Shown here one piece after another: positions 19,453-28,201 of a DNA stretch of 64,000 nucleotides. The stretch is from Acinetobacter pullicarnis (GTDB lineage Bacteria; Pseudomonadota; Gammaproteobacteria; Pseudomonadales; Moraxellaceae). Made by a program: the position numbers and the translations under genes. The notes beneath the pieces were generated by a model, which saw only the letters and a program-made list of their open reading frames with translations, searched no databases and had not been told where the DNA came from. Each line of letters opens with the position of its first letter. Position 1 is the first letter of the stretch. Location of the stretch: contig NZ_VCMZ01000001.1 in NCBI RefSeq assembly GCF_006352475.1, positions 2,604,001 through 2,668,000 of the forward strand, in the 5' to 3' direction.

Positions 19453-21654
19453 TTAAAAGTTTATATCAAGTGCCAACTTTGCAGTACGTGGTGCGCCTAG
19501 GAATAAATAATCATCTCCAATAAAACCACCTGCATCACGCCAGTACTTTTTATTAAATACATTATCTAGATTAAAACGCACGGTGGTTGCATAACGATTT
19601 AAATCGAAACGATAGGCCGCGCCTAAATCAACCACGCTATAACCCGCAACTTTGGCTGTGCCTTCTTTATTGGCAAATTTGCTACTGCTATAACGCAGCC
19701 CCCCCAAAACACTTAAGCCCTCAATGGCTGCAATATCATACGCGGCATAACTGCTAAAACGCAGTTTGGGTACATTTTGCAGTTGATGGCCTTGATAATC
19801 TGGATTGCTAATATCAATTAATTTGGCATAGGTATAGGCCATGCTTGAACTGATTTTTAAGGCCTCGTTAATACGTCCACTGACCCCAAGTTCTAAGCCA
19901 TAATTATGCTGTTGCCCTTGGTCCATAAAAATCTGTTCACCCGCTGCATTCGGCTCAATACTCTGATTGTCTTTTTTAATATCAAATAATGCAGCAGTGA
20001 ATAAATAATCATTGATCTGCTGTTTAATCCCGATTTCATATTGACGCGAATTAATCGGTGCTAAGGTTTCACCAAAATTTTCCGCATACCACGGCGCAGT
20101 TCCACCATCGGTAAGGCCTTTACTATACGAGGCATACAAATTGGTATTTTCCCACGGTGTAAACATCAGCGCCAATTGCGGTAAGAATTTATCTAAATCA
20201 GTCTTACGGCTTTGCACACCAGCTGCGCTATAGGCTTTTTCATTTAAATCGACCCATTTCCCCCCGACAATGCTTGACCACTGCGAATTCCATGCAATCT
20301 GATCCAGTACCGTGAGCGCTGTTTGTGAACTACGAAGTGATTGATATTTATCACCTGTAATTTCCGTGGTTAATTCCAAGCCATCAATATAATGCACCTC
20401 GTCATTATAAATATTACCTGTCCCAATCAATTGATTCACACCGGGATATTGACTGTGCTTTTTCTGTGTCTGTGTCAATTCCAAATACAGCTCATGTTTG
20501 AAAGGACCGGTATTAAAAGCACCATTGAGCGTGGCTTTATATTGGTTGGTTTGAAAGGTATCGTCTGGATTACGCCAATTATAAATGTCGTAATTGCCAT
20601 TTTTATCAAAACCACTGCCCGTGCCCGTAAAATCACAAATATCACTAAAACAGCCATAAGCAAAAGAGGAGAAATCATCAATCACCACTTTACTGTGTGC
20701 CGCACTTAAACGCCCGCTCCAACGGTTATTAAACTGATATTGATATTGCAAGCTGCTGTTTAAGCTTTTATTGGTCACCGGTTTTGCATCTGATTGATAA
20801 CCCAATAAACGGTCCCACTTGACACCAGTCGGCACGTTGCCATCAAGGAGTTCATAACCGGGTACAGAGCGTTGCTGCTGTCTTTGTGATTCAATATCAA
20901 ACTCAAGTTTTGATTTGTCATCAATTTTCCAATCCAATGCCAAGGCACCGAATTGACGTTCGCCATTGCTGTGTTCGACATAAGGACGGGTATTTTGATT
21001 GGCTAAATTGATCCGATACCCAAACTGTTGTTGCTGCCCCCAAAATCCCCCCACATCTACCGCCACCAGATTATCGCCGTACTCATCCACGGCCATACTC
21101 AAATTTCGTACTTGCTCTGGGCGTTTGGTCACATAGTTAATCACACCACCTGCAGTCGACATGCCACTTTGCATTGCAGATATGCCTTTTAAAATCTCAA
21201 CCTGCTGTTTATTTTCCAAAGCCACATTTTGCTCACCACGGATCAACATTGAATTGATCAGATAACTGGATGCCTGATCCAGCACAAAACCACGGGTCAC
21301 AATATTTGGATAAAAGCCAAGTGGTGCATAATTGTCGCCCACTGCAGCGTCATTTTTTACAATATCGGAGAGTACACGCGCTTGCTGATCGGCGATTAAA
21401 TCTGCGCCAATCACACTGACTGATGCTGGCACCTTGGCAATTTCTGGATTGGCATAACCTGAAATATTGACCGTCTTCTCGCCATAATTATCCGCATACT
21501 TGCTCGCTTCGACCACAATCGTTTGCAGTTGCTGAACTTGCGTCGTCTCGGCCTGTAACTGACTTGAATACAGTAGAACTGAACTAGAGGAAAGCGAGAT
21601 AAAGCACTGCAAAGCTTGGTTTAATCTGTTTTTTTTCATCGGGCGATTGGACAT
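19453..21654 (-). CDS. TonB-dependent siderophore receptor without STN domain
   Basis: Outer-membrane receptor, about 733 residues from ATG 21654. A longer frame adds 39 residues but would put a hydrophobic stretch before the real signal peptide. Signal peptide about residues 1-35 (SSSSVLLYSSQLQA), then TonB-box-like LQTIVVEA, plug (VSVIGADLI, RGFVLDQASSYLINSMLIRGEQ, VEILKGISAMQSGMSTAGGVINYVTKR) and a barrel ending KLALDINF. This is a FhuE/FpvA-like siderophore class, and it lacks its own sigma system. No clear Fur box was found upstream. Confidence 0.88.
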   Translation of the reverse strand: MSNRPMKKNRLNQALQCFISLSSSSVLLYSSQLQAETTQVQQLQTIVVEASKYADNYGEKTVNISGYANPEIAKVPASVSVIGADLIADQQARVLSDIVKNDAAVGDNYAPLGFYPNIVTRGFVLDQASSYLINSMLIRGEQNVALENKQQVEILKGISAMQSGMSTAGGVINYVTKRPEQVRNLSMAVDEYGDNLVAVDVGGFWGQQQQFGYRINLANQNTRPYVEHSNGERQFGALALDWKIDDKSKLEFDIESQRQQQRSVPGYELLDGNVPTGVKWDRLLGYQSDAKPVTNKSLNSSLQYQYQFNNRWSGRLSAAHSKVVIDDFSSFAYGCFSDICDFTGTGSGFDKNGNYDIYNWRNPDDTFQTNQYKATLNGAFNTGPFKHELYLELTQTQKKHSQYPGVNQLIGTGNIYNDEVHYIDGLELTTEITGDKYQSLRSSQTALTVLDQIAWNSQWSSIVGGKWVDLNEKAYSAAGVQSRKTDLDKFLPQLALMFTPWENTNLYASYSKGLTDGGTAPWYAENFGETLAPINSRQYEIGIKQQINDYLFTAALFDIKKDNQSIEPNAAGEQIFMDQGQQHNYGLELGVSGRINEALKISSSMAYTYAKLIDISNPDYQGHQLQNVPKLRFSSYAAYDIAAIEGLSVLGGLRYSSSKFANKEGTAKVAGYSVVDLGAAYRFDLNRYATTVRFNLDNVFNKKYWRDAGGFIGDDYLFLGAPRTAKLALDINF

Positions 21655-22076
21655 GATAGACGACCTAGGCAAAGAGCAAAAAGCGGATATAAGCAGACAA
21701 AGAAAATGTGAGGACTTTCGCTGCGCAGCTATAGTGCCGACAATTGATCTCGATGAAAAGTACTTCTTCAAATCATTTTTATCTTAATCGACACCGGCCT
21801 TGGCTGAGTGAGTCCGCATTCAAGCTGAATCTTAAATGGCAAAGGTTGGTTTTAGATTTGTTTTCTGCTTGGATACCCCAGATTGACCATTACACTTGCC
21901 TATCGCTGAGCAGTAAAATATTTATGACCTGCATAATTAGATTACATATTGCGTGATTTGTTAAAATAAGTATGATGATATTGGCTGTAAAAACAAATAC
22001 CTCGCACTGATTTAAACCACGCAAAAATCTCATAAAAGGCGGAGCTGCCTTTTATTCAAGGACAAAGAGAACAGGT
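21655..22076. other. Divergent intergenic region, receptor / AEC carrier
   Basis: 422 bases between two divergent genes. It should contain both promoters, but I see no clear Fur box, palindromic operator or RNA gene. Short reading frames here have no ribosome site and no recognisable protein. Confidence 0.5.
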
Positions 22077-23015
22077 ATGTTTCTTATTTTTCAAATTTTA
22101 TCCCCGATTTTTTTAACCATTTTCCTCGGCTATTTCGTGGTTGCACGTAATATTCTCAGTAAGGATCAAATTAAAGTACTGGGTTTATTTGTCATTCGGC
22201 TGGCTGTTCCCTGCTTATTGGTCGTGAGTATTTCTGCGCAAAACTTGGCAAGCCTTTGGCAACCGCAATATTTATTGAGCTATGGACTGGTTTCCTTGCT
22301 GATCTTTGCCTTGATTTTATTACTCTATTTTAAAGTATTTCAAACCCCTTTAAGCCAAGCCAGCGTTTTTGCACTGGGTGCTTCGATGTCCAATACCGGC
22401 TTTATGGGCGGTGCGATTCTACATTCAGTGCTGGGTGCCAATGCTGCGATTTATTTTGCCATTACCTTTTTACTTGAAAACTTTATTGTGTTTCTGCCCT
22501 TTCTCATCTGTCTGGAAATCGGTCAACAGCAACAAGCCAACTTTAAAACGATTTTATTGCAAACCTTAAAAAATATTATGCGCAATCCGATTATTCTCGC
22601 CTTAATTTTAGGCGTGAGCATGAGCGCATTGCAGCTACAATTTCCGAAGTTTATCTTTGATGTGCTCATGCCAATTGGAAAAATCGCAGCGCCCTTGGGA
22701 TTATTTGTGGTGGGTGGCAGCCTCTACGGGATTAAAAAAATTAATAATATTTCTCGTGATGCCAGCATTATCATTTCGACCAAGTTGGTCGCGATGCCAC
22801 TTCTGGTTTATTTGGTGTTCCTATGCCTGCCCAATACCACGCCCGAGATGATTTTTGCAGGTGTACTGTTGGCCAGCATGTCGATGGCAACACTTTTTGG
22901 GGTTTTTGCTCAAGGGGTAGGTATGGGTGAACGCAGTTCTACGATTTTGCTCATCACCACCATTGGTACAATACTCAGCACCAGCACTGTGATTATGTTG
23001 CTGCATCCGATGTAA
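22077..23015 (+). CDS. AEC-family (auxin efflux carrier-like) transporter
   Basis: Membrane carrier of 312 residues with about ten helices arranged as two five-helix halves. The N-terminal half reads LSPIFLTIFLGYFVVARNIL. Helix-breaking motifs typical of the family are GASMSNTGFMGGAI near residue 100 and LASMSMATLFGVFAQ near residue 267. Bacterial members export or exchange malate, malonate or other small carboxylates; the substrate here is unknown. It is divergent from the siderophore receptor and ends before a strong terminator. Confidence 0.85.
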   Translation: MFLIFQILSPIFLTIFLGYFVVARNILSKDQIKVLGLFVIRLAVPCLLVVSISAQNLASLWQPQYLLSYGLVSLLIFALILLLYFKVFQTPLSQASVFALGASMSNTGFMGGAILHSVLGANAAIYFAITFLLENFIVFLPFLICLEIGQQQQANFKTILLQTLKNIMRNPIILALILGVSMSALQLQFPKFIFDVLMPIGKIAAPLGLFVVGGSLYGIKKINNISRDASIIISTKLVAMPLLVYLVFLCLPNTTPEMIFAGVLLASMSMATLFGVFAQGVGMGERSSTILLITTIGTILSTSTVIMLLHPM

Positions 23016-23100
23016 ATGCATGAACATCCTAAGCATATAGACATTTCAGCGCGAAGCAGTAGAACCTGAGATGCGTTAAAAAAAGTAATGGTCTAAACCC

Positions 23101-23132
23101 AAAAAGCAGCTCTCAATGGAGACCTGCTTTTT
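23101..23132 (+). terminator. Terminator after the AEC carrier
   Basis: AAAAAGCAG pairs with CTGCTTTTT around an inner TCTC/GAGA stem with one C-C mismatch and loop AATG. The symmetrical A and T tracts let it work in both directions, serving the convergent P450 gene as well. Confidence 0.8.
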
Positions 23133-23209
23133 GCTTGATGCTGCGTGTAGTGCGATGGATCAGGGCGATGAATCAAAGCTTCTGATTTATATGCTCCATC
23201 TTGCTCGTT

Positions 23210-25486
23210 TTACAACTTCAGCTGCAATTTACCCTTGCCTCTAGAACAACAGGTCATAATTGAGGACATGCTTTCTCGTTCAGACTTGGTCAATACTTTA
23301 TCTCTGTGATCAATTTCACCACATGAGGTACCGACCTGACAGCTACCACATAAGCCTTCACCGCAGTCATGGCTGACATCAAAACCTTTTTCTAACAGAC
23401 AGTCGAGTAAGGTCTGATCGGCTGCTACTGTAAAGCTCAATCCACTATCGACTAGTTCCACTTCAAAGGCTTGATCATCCGGGCGAATCATACTGTTGCT
23501 GCCTGAACCAAAATGCTCCATGGTGATTTCTAAATGTGGGAACACTTCAGCATATTCTGCCAAACTATCCAACAGCGCTTCTGAACCACAAGCACAAACC
23601 TGTGTCTCTGCTGCCTGTTGCGATAACAATTGTTTTAAATCAACTTTTTTGCCTTCAGTTGAAATAAACAATTCGGCAGCATCACCATGCGCCAATACTT
23701 CATCGAGCAATGCCATCTGTTCGCGGTGACGTGCCATATAAATCAGACGATAGCTTTTGCCTTGTGCCCGTAGACGATTGGCCATGGTCAAGATTGGCGT
23801 AATACCAATGCCGCCAGCGATCAATAAATGTGTTGGTGCTTTAAGATTAAGTTTAAAAAAGTTTTTCGGCCCTTTGATTTGAATCACATCATTGGCTTTT
23901 AAATCACGATGAATCCATGCCGATCCACCACGGCCTTGTGGCTCATGTTTAATCGCCAAAGTATAAAAATCATCTTGCTCAGTACCACACAATGAATATT
24001 TACGACTCATACCATTGGCCAAGACTAATTCAATATGTGCACCGGGGCTCCATTTAGGTAATTGCTCCCCATCCAATCCAGCCAGCTCAAGCCGCAATAC
24101 GTCTTCTGCTTCCAGTTGAATTTTTTGCACCGTCACAGTACGGGTCATGGCTTTGGTATCGGGAGCGCCAATTGGAAAAGTCACAATACGCTGATCTTTA
24201 GGTTCAGGCTGAATCGGCCATTCCACCCAAAGTGCTTCTGGACCATGAAAAGAGGTATTCGGAAGATAACTAAAATCTTGCTCAGATAACCTTAGATCGG
24301 GAATACGGCGTGCCAATTCCTCAATGAATACACAGATTTCCATGCGGCCAATATTTTTACCCATACACTGATGTGCGCCATAACCAAAGGTCAGATGCTC
24401 AATGGCATTGTCACGGTAAATATCCAGTGTATCGGCATTTTCAAAATGGTCTTCATCGTGGTTAGCAGAAGCCATCACCACAAATAATTTATCGCCTTTT
24501 TTAAACTGAGTGCCATTCACCACCACATCTTCAGTGGCTTGACGACGCCAAGACACAATTGAACCCGAATGGCGTAAACACTCCTCCACTGCACCGGGAA
24601 TCAATTTAGGATTGTCACAGATTTTTTTCCAAATCGAACGATCAGCAAGTAATAACTTCAAGGCATTGACTGAAGCCAACGCAGTGGTTTCATGCGCAGC
24701 CACCATGATTGCCATCAACATGGAGTGTAAATAGTTGTCAGTCACCACGTCTGGCATGAGGCGATTTTTTGCAATCATGTCATACATCCAGCCTTCACCT
24801 TCTGGATTGGTTTTCATTCTTTCTAGCACTTGCCCAGAATATTGCCAAAACTGTCCAACGCCTTCAGCAACAACCCGTTGTTCCTCTAAAGTTGGTTTAC
24901 CCCAAGTATTAACCGTATGTGCCACAGCAAACTTGCGTAGCTCTTGCATATCCTCTTCAGGAATGCCCAAGAAATGCAGTGCAACCGTAAGCGGCACTTC
25001 CCAAAGCATTTCTTGAACTAAATCAGCTTGGCCTTTATGAATAAAGCCATCAACTTTCTCTTTGACTAAGTCTTTTACAAAGCTTTGATGTACTTCTAAA
25101 TTTTGTGGGGTGAACGCATCCATCAAAACACGGCGGCGTTCCATATGTACTGGTTCAACTTCATTGACCAAGGTACGGTTCATACCGTATTGGTATTTTT
25201 CAAGAATCTTGATCGATTCAGGACAAGATGGAGTCAGTTTTTCCAAAGCATTATAAGCAGAAAAAACAATCGGATCTCTGAACACGGCTTTAACATCTTC
25301 GTAGCGCGTTACAATCCAATGCCCCATCGCTTCTGAATAGAAAATCGGTAGTTGCTCTCTAAATTCTTTTAAAGCTTCAGCAGGATCAGTTTGATAGGCA
25401 GCACCAAACATATCAAAATTTTCGCCTTTTTCCTTAAGCTGCGCATGAAATGGGCATTGTCCCGCTGGCGTTACTGGTGTATTCAT
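23210..25486 (-). CDS. Self-sufficient cytochrome P450, CYP116B-type fusion
   Basis: Single 758-residue monooxygenase with all redox partners fused. Residues 1-430 are the P450: I-helix AAHETT (263-268), ExxR in EECLR (301-305) and heme loop FGYGAHQCMG with Cys374. Residues about 445-655 are a phthalate-dioxygenase-reductase-like flavin/NAD(P)H module (RKYSLCG, IAGGIGITPIL). The end is a plant-type 2Fe-2S ferredoxin (Cys708, Cys713, Cys716 and Cys746 or 747). This order defines class VII CYP116B enzymes, such as those reported from Acinetobacter and Rhodococcus. The substrate is unknown. A palindromic operator sits just before the start, and a divergent IclR gene is likely its regulator. Confidence 0.93.
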   Translation of the reverse strand: MNTPVTPAGQCPFHAQLKEKGENFDMFGAAYQTDPAEALKEFREQLPIFYSEAMGHWIVTRYEDVKAVFRDPIVFSAYNALEKLTPSCPESIKILEKYQYGMNRTLVNEVEPVHMERRRVLMDAFTPQNLEVHQSFVKDLVKEKVDGFIHKGQADLVQEMLWEVPLTVALHFLGIPEEDMQELRKFAVAHTVNTWGKPTLEEQRVVAEGVGQFWQYSGQVLERMKTNPEGEGWMYDMIAKNRLMPDVVTDNYLHSMLMAIMVAAHETTALASVNALKLLLADRSIWKKICDNPKLIPGAVEECLRHSGSIVSWRRQATEDVVVNGTQFKKGDKLFVVMASANHDEDHFENADTLDIYRDNAIEHLTFGYGAHQCMGKNIGRMEICVFIEELARRIPDLRLSEQDFSYLPNTSFHGPEALWVEWPIQPEPKDQRIVTFPIGAPDTKAMTRTVTVQKIQLEAEDVLRLELAGLDGEQLPKWSPGAHIELVLANGMSRKYSLCGTEQDDFYTLAIKHEPQGRGGSAWIHRDLKANDVIQIKGPKNFFKLNLKAPTHLLIAGGIGITPILTMANRLRAQGKSYRLIYMARHREQMALLDEVLAHGDAAELFISTEGKKVDLKQLLSQQAAETQVCACGSEALLDSLAEYAEVFPHLEITMEHFGSGSNSMIRPDDQAFEVELVDSGLSFTVAADQTLLDCLLEKGFDVSHDCGEGLCGSCQVGTSCGEIDHRDKVLTKSERESMSSIMTCCSRGKGKLQLKL

Positions 25487-25500
25487 TACTGAACCGTCCT

Positions 25501-25525
25501 TGTTCTATTATCGAACACTATGTTC
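25501..25525. promoter_or_regulatory. Triple half-site operator before the P450 gene
   Basis: TGTTC, GAACA and TGTTC lie at 25501, 25513 and 25521, forming overlapping inverted repeats (TGTTC-N7-GAACA and GAACA-N3-TGTTC). The first pair, read on the minus strand, is GTTCGATAATAGAAC, which resembles operators I recall for IclR-type aromatic regulators of the PcaR/PobR group. It ends 15 bases from the P450 start codon. Confidence 0.6.
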
Positions 25526-25665
25526 TAATATAGTAATCATCATAAATAACCCACTCTTCTTTTGTCAAATAAATAAACTATGATTTTGCAAATACTTTTA
25601 ATTGAAGAATCGGTAAACTCTGCCATGACCAATGCAGTTGGTGAATGTCGGAATAGGGAAAAACT

Positions 25666-26307
25666 GTGGAAACATTACAAACATTAGAGCGCGGCATGCA
25701 TGCCTTAGAATTGATTGCAAAAAAACATGGCCAAATCAATGTGGCACAACTTGCCGAACAGCTTGGAATTAATCGCACCATTGCCTACCGGATTACCCGC
25801 ACGCTAAGCCATTTGGGCTATATCAAAAGCAATGAACAGCAGCACCTCGAACTGAGTAGTAAAGTAATCGATCTATATCAGTGCTTTGAAAGAACGATTC
25901 CGGCATCGGCACAACAGGTCTTAAATGAACTCTCGATGCAGACCCAAGCCAGTGCTTGCTTGGTGATTGCAGAAGGCAGCGATTGTGTGGTGATTAAAAC
26001 GGCTTCGGCTGGAGCGACCTATTTAAAGATTAATTATGAACTGGGTTCACGACATGCACTTGGTCTTGCAGCCAGTGGCATCGCACTCGCATCGACGTTT
26101 CCAAGTCAGGAACAAGACAGTGCCGCAGTACACACGGCAAGACAACTCGGCTATGCCTATTCAGAAGGTGCATTACAAGCGGGGGTGGTTGGTTTATTCG
26201 TTCCGATTACCCATCGTCACATGGCGATTGGCATAACCAATATTGGCGATATCGACAAAGATAAGGTACTACACGCAGTACTGGATGCAGCACGTACATT
26301 AAGTTAA
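25666..26307 (+). CDS. IclR-family transcriptional regulator
   Basis: Regulator of 213 residues, a little short for the family (about 250). The winged helix-turn-helix reads HGQINVAQLAEQLGINRTIAYRITRTL near residues 20-50. The IclR effector domain follows (KINYELGSRHALGLAASGIALAS, LQAGVVGLFVPI). GTG 25666 is used as start, with AGGG upstream; the next ATG would remove only ten residues. It is divergent from the self-sufficient P450 gene, with 179 bases between them, and is its likely regulator. Confidence 0.85.
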   Translation: METLQTLERGMHALELIAKKHGQINVAQLAEQLGINRTIAYRITRTLSHLGYIKSNEQQHLELSSKVIDLYQCFERTIPASAQQVLNELSMQTQASACLVIAEGSDCVVIKTASAGATYLKINYELGSRHALGLAASGIALASTFPSQEQDSAAVHTARQLGYAYSEGALQAGVVGLFVPITHRHMAIGITNIGDIDKDKVLHAVLDAARTLS

Positions 26308-26330
26308 TCCAGATTTTGCTCGCGAATAGA

Positions 26331-26363
26331 AAAAAAGCCGCTATGACTGAGTCTTAGCGGCTT
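26331..26363 (-). terminator. Bidirectional terminator, IclR gene / CoA-transferase
   Basis: AAGCCGCTA (26335-26343) pairs perfectly with TAGCGGCTT (26355-26363). Reading leftwards it is followed by a run of T, so it best terminates the minus-strand CoA-transferase gene; it may also stop the IclR transcript. Confidence 0.8.
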
Positions 26364-26386
26364 GTTGTGTTGTAAAACAGGATTTA

Positions 26387-27880
26387 TTAAGCCTGCATAT
26401 GACCCGTTTCTTCAAAGTTAGCATGCCAAGACAATGCTTCATTTAACAAATGCGGGGTATGTCCACCTTTGGCACAGGCTCTTTCGAAATAATCACGTAA
26501 CAATGGTTGATAAGATGGATGCGCACAATGCTCAATAATTTGTAATGCACGTTCTCTTGGTGCCAAGCCACGTAAGTCCGCAACCCCTTGTTCTGTTACC
26601 AAGATGTCGATGTCGTGTTCATTGTGATCAACATGGCTGACCATAGGGACTACAGAAGAAATCGCGCCATCTTTGGCAATCGATTTGGTCACAAAAACAG
26701 CCAAATGTGCATGACGTGCGTAGTCTCCCGAACCACCAATCCCATTCATCATCTTACTGCCGGTGACATGGGTTGAATTCACGTTACCGTAAATATCAAA
26801 CTCAATCGCAGTATTAATCGCAATAATACCTAAACGACGAATAAGCTCAGGGTTATTGGAAATCTCTTGGGGGCGTAACACCACTTTATCTTTATAAAGC
26901 TCAAAATTATTCATCACGCGTTCAGCGCTGGTATCAAGCGTCATCGAACTACCTGAAGCAAAGATCATTTTGCCAGAGTCGATTAACTGGAAGGTACAGT
27001 CTTGTAAAACTTCAGAATACATCTCTAAATTTTTAAAGCTTGAATGTTCAAAGCCCGCAAAAACCGCATTGGCAATTGAGCCAACGCCAGACTGTAATGG
27101 GCCGAGGTTTTCAGGTAAACGCCCAACTGCGACTTCATTTTCAAAGAACTTAATTAAGTTTTTCGCAATCGCCAGCGTTTCCTCATCTGGGTCTGCCATT
27201 GACGCTGCACGATCAGGAATGTCATTAAAAACAATTGCAGTAATTTTCTCAGGATTGACCACAATACCGTGCGTTCCAATCCGATCATCCACATGAATCA
27301 ATGGGACTGGCTCACGATTTGGTCGTGCTTTGGGTACGTAAATATCGTGCGCACCTTCAAAGGAAGGGTGAATACTTTGGTCGATTTCAACAATAATTTG
27401 ATCTGCCATTTCTGCAAAAGCAGCAGAATTCCCCACCGAACCCGTTGGGATGATGTGCCCATCTTCTGTAATCGCGGTCGCAGCAATAATCGCGATACTC
27501 GGTTGCGCGATCGTATGGTGGCGCATTTGTTCTGCGGTTTCTGACAAATGTTGATCGGTAAACATCACATCGCCAGCATTAATCGCCTTACGTAATGTCG
27601 CATCTGATTGATAAGGTAAGCGACGTGCAATGACGTTGGCTTCACATAATTTTTTATCAATCCCATTGCCTAAGCTAGCACCGGTCGCAAAGGTAATTTG
27701 CAGTGGATGGGTCTTGGCATGTTCAGCCAATGCCAAAGGAACGGTTTTCGCTTCACCACCGCCACCAAAGCCACTCATACCGACAACCATGCCGTCTTTT
27801 ATTAATTTAACAGCCTCTGCTGCAGGCATAATTTTGTCATGTAAGGCGCTGCGTCGAATACGCGTTAAATCATTATTCAT
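26387..27880 (-). CDS. Acetyl-CoA hydrolase/transferase family protein
   Basis: Class I CoA-transferase of 497 residues, related to succinyl-CoA:acetate CoA-transferase and Ach1. The N-terminal domain has GMSGFGGGGEAKTVPLALAEH; the C-terminal domain has NGIGGSGDYARHAHLAVF, SSVVPMVSHVDHNEHDIDILVTEQGVADLRG and the closing PRERA segment. It moves CoA between acetate, succinate or propionate, balancing acyl-CoA pools. Its neighbour upstream is an acyl-CoA dehydrogenase, but a gap with four hairpins suggests separate transcription. The exact acyl substrate is not determinable. Confidence 0.87.
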   Translation of the reverse strand: MNNDLTRIRRSALHDKIMPAAEAVKLIKDGMVVGMSGFGGGGEAKTVPLALAEHAKTHPLQITFATGASLGNGIDKKLCEANVIARRLPYQSDATLRKAINAGDVMFTDQHLSETAEQMRHHTIAQPSIAIIAATAITEDGHIIPTGSVGNSAAFAEMADQIIVEIDQSIHPSFEGAHDIYVPKARPNREPVPLIHVDDRIGTHGIVVNPEKITAIVFNDIPDRAASMADPDEETLAIAKNLIKFFENEVAVGRLPENLGPLQSGVGSIANAVFAGFEHSSFKNLEMYSEVLQDCTFQLIDSGKMIFASGSSMTLDTSAERVMNNFELYKDKVVLRPQEISNNPELIRRLGIIAINTAIEFDIYGNVNSTHVTGSKMMNGIGGSGDYARHAHLAVFVTKSIAKDGAISSVVPMVSHVDHNEHDIDILVTEQGVADLRGLAPRERALQIIEHCAHPSYQPLLRDYFERACAKGGHTPHLLNEALSWHANFEETGHMQA

Positions 27881-27950
27881 CTTAAAATTCTCAAATATTT
27901 TTAAAAACCATTAAACAATATGGTTAAACAACAGTGCCAAAATGGTGAAT

Positions 27951-28142
27951 ACCCTGCATGTGATTGCAGGGTGTTGTTTAAAGCATTCCATTGTTAGGCA
28001 TGTTTCCTTCATGCCTAAACATAGTCCTTCTAGAGAGAGGAGCATAAATCCCTCCCTTGCGTAGCAGTGCTACTCACCTTTGAAAAAGGGAGGAGTCTTA
28101 TGTCACATCACACTGGAGTCCCCCTCTTTGGAAAAGAGGGGG
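27951..28142. repeat. Cluster of four consecutive hairpins
   Basis: Four perfect hairpins fill this gap: ACCCTGCA/TGCAGGGT (27951-27972), TTAGGCATG/CATGCCTAA (27994-28018), CCTCCCTT/AAGGGAGG with an inner GTAGC/GCTAC stem (28051-28093), and CCCCCTCTTT/AAAGAGGGGG (28120-28142). The last two resemble short palindromic intergenic repeats I associate with Acinetobacter genomes. No gene is present between 27881 and 28201. Confidence 0.75.
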
Positions 28143-28201
28143 TTCGGGGGAGATTTCTCTTAAACAAAAATGAGTCATCTATACTGCAAGACTGAGATTT
28201 C

